A stretch of 64,000 nt of DNA from Halomonas stenophila (GTDB lineage Bacteria; Pseudomonadota; Gammaproteobacteria; Pseudomonadales; Halomonadaceae), in the NCBI RefSeq assembly GCF_014192275.1, contig NZ_JACHXR010000002.1:62001-126000 (forward strand), in the 5' to 3' direction. Under the pieces are notes generated by a model. That model was not told the DNA's origin, searched no databases, and was given only the letters and a program-made list of their open reading frames with translations. The position numbers and the translations under genes are program-made. Below are positions 57,991 to 64,000 of this stretch, in pieces. Each line of letters starts with the position of its first letter. Positions within the stretch are counted from its first letter, which is position 1.

Positions 57991-58767
57991 ATGCAGACTC
58001 CTCGCCGCCCCCTGGGGTTGTCCATCGCCGCGCTGGCCGGCCTGGCGAGCCTGCCCCTGTCCGGGAATGCCGTCGCCGACGACAGCATGATCTGCCGCCA
58101 GGCCGCCTATGCCATGGGCCTGCGCTACCAGCAGCAGTCCGCCGAGGTCGCCGCGCTGCAGCGTCAGGGCTTCGCCCTGGCCCGCTATCGTCTCGAGGAC
58201 CGGCTCGCGGCCCACGGCGAGGATGCCGACTTGGCGATCATCACCGACCTCGACGAGACGGTGCTGGACAACAGCGCCCTGCTGGCCCGGGACATGGCCG
58301 AGTGCCACGACTACACCACTTGGGATACCTGGAAGCACTGGGAGCGTGAGGGCGAACCGGGCCTGATTCCCGGCGCCAAGGCCTTCCTGGACTTCGCCGA
58401 CGAGCACGGCGTGGCCATCTACTACGTCTCCGACCGCTATCAGGAGAACGAGGCCGACACCATCGCCACCCTGGAGGCACTGAACCTGCCACAGGTCTCC
58501 GAGGACAGCGTCAAGCTGCTGGGCCCGCCCAAGGCGGAACGCCGCGCCACGGTGCTCGAGGACCATACCCTGGTGATGCAGCTCGGCGACTCCCTGCATG
58601 ACTTCGCCGGCGAGTTCGCCGACGCCGACCTCGCCGGGCAGCACGAGCTCGTCGAGGAGCACGCCGAGCGCTTCGGCCAGGACTGGATCGTCTTCCCCAA
58701 CGCCGGCTACGGCGACTGGAGCGAGGCCGAGCTGGAAGCCTGGGAGGCGACGCTCGAGGTCGAGTAA
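57991..58767 (+). CDS. Periplasmic class C-type acid phosphatase, 5'-nucleotidase e(P4) family
   Basis: HAD-superfamily subfamily IIIB phosphatase that dephosphorylates nucleotides or other phosphomonoesters outside the cytoplasm. The N-terminal signal peptide is cleaved after about Ala29 (AVA-DD). The catalytic DLDET has Asp86 and Asp88, and a VSDR motif and a GDSLHDF Asp cluster follow. 258 aa. AAGGAGATATCGG is an ideal ribosome site for ATG 57991. Unlike Haemophilus e(P4), there is no lipobox Cys at the cleavage point, so a soluble periplasmic form is predicted. Confidence 0.9.
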   Translation: MQTPRRPLGLSIAALAGLASLPLSGNAVADDSMICRQAAYAMGLRYQQQSAEVAALQRQGFALARYRLEDRLAAHGEDADLAIITDLDETVLDNSALLARDMAECHDYTTWDTWKHWEREGEPGLIPGAKAFLDFADEHGVAIYYVSDRYQENEADTIATLEALNLPQVSEDSVKLLGPPKAERRATVLEDHTLVMQLGDSLHDFAGEFADADLAGQHELVEEHAERFGQDWIVFPNAGYGDWSEAELEAWEATLEVE

Positions 58768-58785
58768 GCCGCGCTGACAGATACC

Positions 58786-58818
58786 GAAGCGCCCCGGGGG
58801 CTACTCCCGGGGCGCTTC
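58786..58818. terminator. Terminator between convergent genes
   Basis: GAAGCGCCCCGGG pairs perfectly with CCCGGGGCGCTTC (58806-58818) with a short loop, then TTCG. The 3' arm lies inside the last codons of the channel gene on the minus strand. Confidence 0.75.
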
Positions 58819-59691
58819 TTCGTCCTGGGTGCGGGGATCGGGGGTCTCCTCGTCCAGCCAGGTCCCGCAGCGCAGGCAGTAGCGGGCGCGCTTCTCGTGG
58901 CGATCGTGGCCGCAGCCGGGACAGGCCTCGTCGGAATAGCGATCGGCGCGGATCGAGCGGATCACCTCGGCGGAGAAGACCCCGGTGGGCACCGCGATGA
59001 TCGAATAACCGATCAGCATCACCATCACCGAGATGGCCTGGCCCAGCGGCGTCACCGGAGTGATGTCGCCGTAGCCCACCGTGGTCAGGGTGACCACGGC
59101 CCAGTAGATGGCGGTGGGGATGCTGGTGAAGCCGGCCTCGGCGGGCTCGATCAGATAGACCAGCGAGGCGAAGATGGTCACCAGCATGAAGACGGTGAAC
59201 AGGAACAGGAAGATCTGGTGGCCGCTGCGCATCAACGCTCCCAGCAGCAGGCGGCCCTCGCCGACGAACTCCATCAGCCGCAGCACCCGGAAGATGCGCA
59301 GGGTGCGCAGCAGGCGCACCACCACCAGCGACTGGGTCCCAGGCAGCACCAGGGCCAGCCAGGTCGGCAGGATGGCGACCAGGTCGATGATGCCGTAGAA
59401 GCTCTTGAGGTAATGCCAGGGCCGTTTCAGGCAGTACAGGCGCACCGCCAGCTCGACGGTGAACAGCAGCGTGAAGCCCCACTCCACCCAGTAGAACCAG
59501 ACCCCATGGGCCTCGCGCAGCGGGGCGATGCTCTCCAGCATCACCACCAGCACGCTCGTCAGGATGATGCCGATCAGCGCGATGTCGAAGCCCTTGGCCA
59601 GCGGCGTGTCCGACTCGAAGATGATCTGGAAGACGCGTGTCCGGAGTCCTTCCGCGGCGGGCTTGAGGTCGTGGTGGTTCACGGGCGTCAT
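58801..59691 (-). CDS. Voltage-gated potassium channel with C-terminal zinc ribbon
   Basis: Six-helix ion channel. The S4 segment at 126-138 has arginines at three-residue intervals (R126, R129, R132, R135, R138), and the K+ selectivity filter TVGYGD is at 204-209. After S6 a short linker leads to a four-cysteine zinc ribbon (Cys257, Cys260, Cys272, Cys275) and an acidic tail. 296 aa. There is no RCK/TrkA_N domain, unlike E. coli Kch. In a halophile such a channel could serve K+ homeostasis or osmotic response; that is inference. Confidence 0.88.
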   Translation of the reverse strand: MTPVNHHDLKPAAEGLRTRVFQIIFESDTPLAKGFDIALIGIILTSVLVVMLESIAPLREAHGVWFYWVEWGFTLLFTVELAVRLYCLKRPWHYLKSFYGIIDLVAILPTWLALVLPGTQSLVVVRLLRTLRIFRVLRLMEFVGEGRLLLGALMRSGHQIFLFLFTVFMLVTIFASLVYLIEPAEAGFTSIPTAIYWAVVTLTTVGYGDITPVTPLGQAISVMVMLIGYSIIAVPTGVFSAEVIRSIRADRYSDEACPGCGHDRHEKRARYCLRCGTWLDEETPDPRTQDEEAPRE

Positions 59692-59708
59692 CCTTGTGGT
59701 GACCGGGC

Positions 59709-60578
59709 TCAGCCGAGCGATACCTCGCCGGGGAGTCGCCGCGCCAGGGCCAGGGCACGCTGGCCGAAGGCCGGAGTCAGCCAGCTCGGCGTCGCCAGGG
59801 CCTCGGCGAGGCGGTGGGCGTCGGCGCTCACGGCATCATCGCCCAGCTCGGCCAGGCGTTGGAAGGCCTGCCGGGCCTGGTGACGCCAGGCGTCGTCGCC
59901 GGTGTCGGCCAGGGCATCCAGGGCCACCACGGCGCGATGCAGCCAGGCCTCGGGGGGGCCGCCCTCGGGCAGCGTCCAGCGGCCGGCGAGCAGGGCGCCG
60001 CCGCGGGCGGCCTTGCTGGTGTCGGAGGGACGCAGCGGCACGTCCTCGGCCAGGCGCGCGGCGAGCTCGAGCACGGTGGCCGCGTCGCCCTCCTTGAGCT
60101 CGAGCTCCAGCTCGCGGATCGGCGCCTCGCGCCCGTCGCTGCGGATCTCGCCGATATCCAGCGCCACCTCGATGGTGGCGCTGTCGTCTTCCAGCCACCA
60201 GGTCTCGCGCACGAAGTCGGTGGTGAAGCGAGGCGCCAGCTTCCCCAGCACGCCTTCGCCCAGCGCCGTCACGGGGGGCAGGGCGGCGAGACGCGACAGG
60301 TCGAGCCCCGGCCCGATCACTTCCCACTCCCACTCGCCGCGGCTCGACAGGCCGCCGCTGCCTTCGCCGCGGGTCTTCAGCGTCTGCAGCAGGCGATCAT
60401 CGACATGGCGCAGGCGCAGGGCCATGCGGGCGGCCTCGAGGTCGCCCCCGGGGGTATCGAAATAGGTGTTGCCGAGTCGGGTGGTCCGCGGGGCGAGGCC
60501 GGCCAGGCAGGGATGGTGTCGCAGGGCCTCGGGGCCGGTGGCGCCCAGGGCCAGCTTGAGTTCGATCTCGTTTGCCAT
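59709..60578 (-). CDS. CYTH-domain inorganic triphosphatase-like protein
   Basis: The CYTH tunnel fold is recognised by EIELKL at residues 4-9, a run of alternating charged strands (LRLRHVDDRLLQTLKTRG, ELELELKEG) and the conserved Arg/Lys/Glu pairs that bind metal-triphosphate. E. coli YgiF is a related triphosphatase of about 430 aa with a C-terminal CHAD domain; this one is 289 aa, with only a short helical C-terminal part (about 205-289). The gene lies 17 bases upstream of the channel gene and shares its direction. Confidence 0.85.
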   Translation of the reverse strand: MANEIELKLALGATGPEALRHHPCLAGLAPRTTRLGNTYFDTPGGDLEAARMALRLRHVDDRLLQTLKTRGEGSGGLSSRGEWEWEVIGPGLDLSRLAALPPVTALGEGVLGKLAPRFTTDFVRETWWLEDDSATIEVALDIGEIRSDGREAPIRELELELKEGDAATVLELAARLAEDVPLRPSDTSKAARGGALLAGRWTLPEGGPPEAWLHRAVVALDALADTGDDAWRHQARQAFQRLAELGDDAVSADAHRLAEALATPSWLTPAFGQRALALARRLPGEVSLG

Positions 60579-60685
60579 GCACGACCCCTCCTATCATTTT
60601 GATTAACAGTCGATGATTTTTTCATGACGGCGCTCGCCCCAGTCACTATACTGGCGCCGCCATTTCCAAGTGCTCAGATGCCCCC

Positions 60686-61366
60686 ATGGTGACATCCAAT
60701 CCCTTCTCCGCGATGTTCGGCCGCTCGCCATTCCAGCCGCTGCTGGCCCACATCGTCAAGGTCAATGACTGTGCCGAGGCACTGCTGCCGTTCCTCGAGG
60801 CCACCCTCGAGGGCGATTGGCAGGGCGCCGGCGAGCACCGCGAGACCATCACCCGTCTCGAACACGAGGCCGACGAACTCAAGACCGAGCTGCGTCTCAA
60901 CCTCCCCAATACCATGTTCCTGCCGGTCTCGCGCTCCGACCTGCTGGACCTGATCAGCGTCCAGGACAAGATCGCCAACAAGGCCCGCGACATCACCGGC
61001 ATCATGCTCGGCCGCAAGATGCAGGTGCCCGACGAGCTGGCCCAGCCGATGCGCGACTACCTGCGCACCTCGGTGGCCTGCGTGGCCCAGGCCCGCGAGG
61101 CCCTGGAGGAGCTCAAGGACCTGCTCGAATCCGGCTTCGGGCGCAACGTCTCCGACGTGATGCAGAAGATGATCCGCGAGTTGCACACCCTGGAGCACCA
61201 GGCCGACGACCAGCAGGTCGCCGTCCGCCGCCAGCTGTTCGAGCTCGAGGACCGTCTGCCGCCGGTGGACGTGATGTTCCTCTACAAGATCATCGACTGG
61301 GTCGGTGAACTGTCCGACCGCGCCGAGCGCGTGGGTAGCCGCCTTCAGATCATGACGGCCAACTGA
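60686..61366 (+). CDS. DUF47 / PhoU-like protein (TIGR00153 family)
   Basis: All-helical PhoU-related protein, typically encoded with Pit transporters and thought to regulate them. Repeated helices carry E/D-rich metal-site motifs (EHEADELK near 58, HTLEHQADD near 170). 226 aa is typical. It lies 58 bases upstream of pit in the same direction and is divergent from the CYTH gene. Confidence 0.92.
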   Translation: MVTSNPFSAMFGRSPFQPLLAHIVKVNDCAEALLPFLEATLEGDWQGAGEHRETITRLEHEADELKTELRLNLPNTMFLPVSRSDLLDLISVQDKIANKARDITGIMLGRKMQVPDELAQPMRDYLRTSVACVAQAREALEELKDLLESGFGRNVSDVMQKMIRELHTLEHQADDQQVAVRRQLFELEDRLPPVDVMFLYKIIDWVGELSDRAERVGSRLQIMTAN

Positions 61367-61424
61367 TCGGGCCCGGCCCGATCCACATCCGCCACTTCTG
61401 ACCGCTAGCAAGGGACACCGTCCT

Positions 61425-62690
61425 ATGTCGATCATCGCGCAACACGGCGACCTCTTCATCATCCTCGCCTGTGCCTTCGGCCTCTTCATGGCCTGGGGCG
61501 TGGGTGCCAACGACGTGGCCAATGCCATGGGCACCTCGGTGGGGTCCAAGGCCATCACCATCAAGCAGGCGATCCTCATCGCCGTGATCTTCGAGTTCCT
61601 CGGCGCCTGGCTGGCCGGCGGCGAGGTCACCAACACCATCCGCAAGGGCATCATCGACCCCGCCCTGCTGCAGGAGGACCCGCAGCTGCTGGTCTACGGC
61701 ATGCTGGCCTCGCTGCTGGCCGCCGCGACCTGGCTGCTGATCGCCTCGATGCGCGGCTGGCCGGTCTCCACCACCCACTCCATCGTCGGCGCCATCGTCG
61801 GCTTCGCCATGGCTGGGCTGGGGCTCGAGGCCATCGGCTGGACCAAGGTCAGCCAGATCGCCGCCAGCTGGGTGGTCTCGCCGCTGATGTCCGGCACCAT
61901 CGCCTTCATGCTGTTCAAGTCGGTCCAGTACCTGATCTTCGAGAACCGCGATCCCTTCACCGCGGCCAAGCGCTACGTGCCGATGTACGTCTTCCTGGTC
62001 GGCTTCATCGTCGCCATGGTCACCCTGACCAAGGGCCTCAAGCACGTCGGCCTGGACCTCGGCTTCGGCGAGAGCCTGATCTATGGCCTGCTGATCGGCC
62101 TGGGCGTGATGCTGCTCGGTGGCTTCCTGGAGCGTCGAGTCAGCCGCAACCGTAGCGAGGAGGACAGCTTCGGCTTCGGCGGCGTCGAGCGCGTCTTCGG
62201 CGTGCTGATGCTGTTCACCGCCTGCGCCATGGCCTTCGCCCACGGCTCCAACGACGTGGCCAACGCCGTCGGCCCGCTGGCCGCGGTGATCACCGTGGTG
62301 CAGAGCGGTGGCCAGGTGGGAGGAGAGGCCCTGGTGCCCTGGTGGGTGCTGGTACTGGGCGGTGGCGGCATCGTCATCGGCCTGGTCACCTACGGTCACA
62401 AGGTGATCGCCACCGTGGGCACCGGCATCACCGAGCTGACGCCGAGCCGCGGCTTCGCCGCCACCCTGGCCGCCGCCACCACCGTGGTGCTGGCCTCGGG
62501 CACCGGCCTGCCGATTTCCACCACCCACACCCTGGTGGGTGCCGTGCTCGGCGTGGGCCTGGCCCGGGGCATGGCGGCGCTCAACCTGCGCGTGATCGGC
62601 ACCATCGTGATGTCCTGGCTGATCACCCTGCCGGCCGGCGCCGGCCTGGCGATCATGTTCTTCTTCATGTTGAAGGGGATGTTCGGCTAA
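61425..62690 (+). CDS. pit: PiT-family low-affinity inorganic phosphate transporter
   Basis: Cation- or metal-phosphate-coupled symporter in the inner membrane. The family's duplicated signature appears twice: GVGANDVANAMG near residue 25 and HGSNDVANAVG near 273. About ten to twelve helices and a central cytoplasmic loop are visible. 421 aa is typical. AAGGGAC precedes the ATG. Probably cotranscribed with the DUF47 gene. Confidence 0.94.
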   Translation: MSIIAQHGDLFIILACAFGLFMAWGVGANDVANAMGTSVGSKAITIKQAILIAVIFEFLGAWLAGGEVTNTIRKGIIDPALLQEDPQLLVYGMLASLLAAATWLLIASMRGWPVSTTHSIVGAIVGFAMAGLGLEAIGWTKVSQIAASWVVSPLMSGTIAFMLFKSVQYLIFENRDPFTAAKRYVPMYVFLVGFIVAMVTLTKGLKHVGLDLGFGESLIYGLLIGLGVMLLGGFLERRVSRNRSEEDSFGFGGVERVFGVLMLFTACAMAFAHGSNDVANAVGPLAAVITVVQSGGQVGGEALVPWWVLVLGGGGIVIGLVTYGHKVIATVGTGITELTPSRGFAATLAAATTVVLASGTGLPISTTHTLVGAVLGVGLARGMAALNLRVIGTIVMSWLITLPAGAGLAIMFFFMLKGMFG

Positions 62691-62698
62691 TTCGCCAC

Positions 62699-62724
62699 GA
62701 GGTTCGAGGTTCGAGGTTCGAGGT
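62699..62724 (+). repeat. Heptamer tandem repeat (GAGGTTC)x3.7
   Basis: Three perfect 7-base units and five bases of a fourth, 8 bases after the pit stop. Same unit length as the arrays at 14464 and 62852 but a different sequence. Confidence 0.9.
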
Positions 62725-62783
62725 GTAGGAGCCCAATTCATCGGGTGATTGCTGTCCAGGCAGGTGAAAGCCTGCCTGGACAG
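62725..62783. repeat. REP-like element with a 13-bp hairpin
   Basis: A GTAGGAGCCC-type stretch with CCC...GGG pairing (62725-62745) leads into a perfect 13-bp inverted repeat CTGTCCAGGCAGG / CCTGCCTGGACAG (62752-62783, 6-base loop). It has no T tract. The layout resembles bacterial REP sequences; it may also terminate pit transcription. Confidence 0.55.
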
Positions 62784-62851
62784 GCTGGCACCATCTCCTG
62801 TGAACCGAGATACCGGGGGTGTCAACATTGGCTTAGGGCGCACCATCCTGC

Positions 62852-62949
62852 TTGCCCCTTGCCCCTTGCCCCTTGCCCCTTGCCCCTTGCCCCTTGCCCC
62901 TTGCCCCTTGCCCCTTGCCCCTTGCCCCTTGCCCCTTGCCCCTTGCCCC
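62852..62949 (+). repeat. Heptamer tandem repeat (TTGCCCC)x14
   Basis: Fourteen perfect contiguous units over 98 bases, ending 81 bases before the argA start. Perfect identity suggests recent expansion by slippage. A partial version (GCTTGCCCCTTGC) also occurs at 55733-55745. Not a CRISPR: units are short and there are no spacers. Confidence 0.96.
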
Positions 62950-63030
62950 TGACCAGAGGTGCCGCCGTTTTCGTCCGTCTGATATAGTCAATGCTCATCC
63001 TCCCCTCTCACCTGCTGCCGGAGCGCGGCC

Positions 63031-64000
63031 TTGGACACTCGTTTCCCCTTCGTCGACTGGTTCCGCAATTCCTCGCCCTATATCAATGCGCATCGAGGAC
63101 GAACCTTCGTGATCCTGATCGAGGGCGAGGCCGTGGCGCAGGGCCGCGGCGAGCAGCTGATCCAGGACCTGGCGCTGCTGCACACCCTGGGCGTGCGCCT
63201 GGTGGTGGTGCAGGGCATCCGTCCCCAGGTGCACGACGCCCTCGAGGCGGCGGGCATCACCCCGCGGCGCCACCAGGGCCGCTGGGTGGCCGACGAGGCG
63301 GTCATGGCCCGGGTCGAGGGGGTGGCCGCCGAGCAGCGGCTGTGGCTCGAGGCCCGGCTGTCGCTCGGGCTGCCCAATACCCCGCTGCACGGGGTCGAGA
63401 TGACCGTGGTCTCCGGCAACCTGGTGATGGCCAAGCCCCTCGGGGTGCGTGACGGCATCGACTTCGACCGCAGTGGCGAGGTGCGCCGGGTGCGCGACGC
63501 GGCGATACGCGGCCTGCTGGGCCAGGGCTCGCTGGTGCTGCTGCCGCCGCTGGGCTTCTCGAGCACCGGTGAGGTCTTCGACCTGGACGCCGCCGACGTG
63601 GCGCGACACACGGCCACGGCGCTCGGCGCCGACAAGCTGATCCTGCTGGGGGAGGCCAGCGGCCTGTTCGACGATGCCGGTCAGCTGCAGCGCCAGCTGA
63701 CGCCGGCCGAGGCCGCTCCGCTGCTGGCCCGGACCGCCCCGGGCGACGAGCTGTCCCGCCACCTCGGCGCCGCCTGCGCCGCGGCCCGCCATGGCGTGGC
63801 TCGCACCCACCTGCTTTCCTGGCGGGACCACGATGCCCTGCTCGGCGAGCTCTTCACCCGGGACGGGGTGGGCACCATGATCACCCAGCACCGCTACGAG
63901 CAGCTGCGCCCCGCCGAGATCGACGACATCGGCGGCTTGCTGGAACTGCTCGAGCCGCTGGAGCGTCGCGGCATGCTGGTGCCGCGTTCCCGGGAGCGCC
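63031..64000 (+). CDS. argA: Amino-acid N-acetyltransferase (N-acetylglutamate synthase), 5' part
   Basis: First step of arginine biosynthesis: acetylates glutamate from acetyl-CoA. The amino-acid-kinase-like domain begins MDTRFPFVDWFRNSSPYINAHRG in separable motifs (FVDWFR, SPYINAHR), with VVVQGIRPQ near 56 and the MLVP-type linker toward the GNAT domain at the window edge. The catalytic GNAT domain lies outside the window. Start TTG at 63031 with GGAG ten bases upstream gives the conserved N-terminus. 323 codons present. Confidence 0.94.
   Translation, partial: MDTRFPFVDWFRNSSPYINAHRGRTFVILIEGEAVAQGRGEQLIQDLALLHTLGVRLVVVQGIRPQVHDALEAAGITPRRHQGRWVADEAVMARVEGVAAEQRLWLEARLSLGLPNTPLHGVEMTVVSGNLVMAKPLGVRDGIDFDRSGEVRRVRDAAIRGLLGQGSLVLLPPLGFSSTGEVFDLDAADVARHTATALGADKLILLGEASGLFDDAGQLQRQLTPAEAAPLLARTAPGDELSRHLGAACAAARHGVARTHLLSWRDHDALLGELFTRDGVGTMITQHRYEQLRPAEIDDIGGLLELLEPLERRGMLVPRSRER

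Noticed and set aside
62852..62949. CRISPR array
   Set aside because: Units are 7 bases with no spacers and no cas genes nearby; it is a simple tandem repeat.
62749..62990. Coding frames reading through the TTGCCCC array (PLPLAPC-type peptides)
   Set aside because: Pure repeat translation in all three frames because unit length is not a multiple of three; no ribosome site or homology.

Overview
The window looks like one contiguous stretch of chromosome from a high-GC gammaproteobacterium of the Halomonas / Halomonadaceae type. By eye the coding regions are about two-thirds G+C. The gene order is that of oceanospirillal and pseudomonad chromosomes: ponA|pilMNOPQ-aroKB-gltBD; pyrG-kdsA-eno; fdxA-mutS; cinA-recA-recX-alaS-lysC-csrA-tRNA. 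A decarboxylating sodium pump (oadGAB) fits a salt-adapted marine or halophilic lifestyle. The genus is an inference from gene order and codon usage, not from a marker comparison. I see no prophage, insertion sequence, CRISPR array or rRNA operon.

Layout. 1-8.1 kb: 5' part of the PBP1A gene (minus), divergent from pilMNOPQ and aroKB. 8.1-14.4 kb: a leader with terminator-like hairpins, then glutamate synthase gltBD. 14.4-14.8 kb: a repeat-rich intergenic island. 14.8-18.6 kb: pyrG, kdsA, eno. 18.65-19.1 kb: an apparently gene-free gap that holds a Gac-box-like palindrome, the eno terminator, a promoter and a GGA-rich small RNA with its own terminator, which I read as a CsrB/RsmZ-family sRNA. 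19.1-22.2 kb: fdxA and mutS (minus). 22.4-27.5 kb: an AsmA-like protein, pncC, and recA-recX behind an SOS box. 27.5-32.6 kb: alaS, lysC, csrA, tRNA-Ser(GCT) and two identical tRNA-Arg(ACG). 32.7-37.3 kb: dusC (minus) and oadGAB. 37.3-38.5 kb: an SOS-boxed gene pair (minus) of a LexA-like protease lacking its DNA-binding domain and an IMPACT-family protein. 38.6-45.7 kb: complete cytochrome c maturation operon ccmABCDEFGHI. 45.7-53.4 kb: smc, zipA, ligA, yheU. 53.5-57.9 kb: mnmC, yciI, an RNase AM-type PHP phosphoesterase, yciO. 58-62.7 kb: class C-type acid phosphatase, K+ channel, CYTH triphosphatase, DUF47/PhoU-like protein and Pit phosphate transporter. 62.7-63.0 kb: a second repeat island. 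63.0-64.0 kb: 5' part of argA.

How the parts connect. The main regulatory theme is the Gac/Csr system: CsrA is encoded at 31.9 kb and its probable titrating sRNA at 18.9 kb, next to fdxA as rsmZ is in pseudomonads. A second theme is SOS: recA and the LexA-like operon both carry a CTGT-N8-ACAG box. The most unexpected single-gene observation is ligA, whose 5' third alternates between low-GC and native high-GC blocks, as expected from mosaic recombination.
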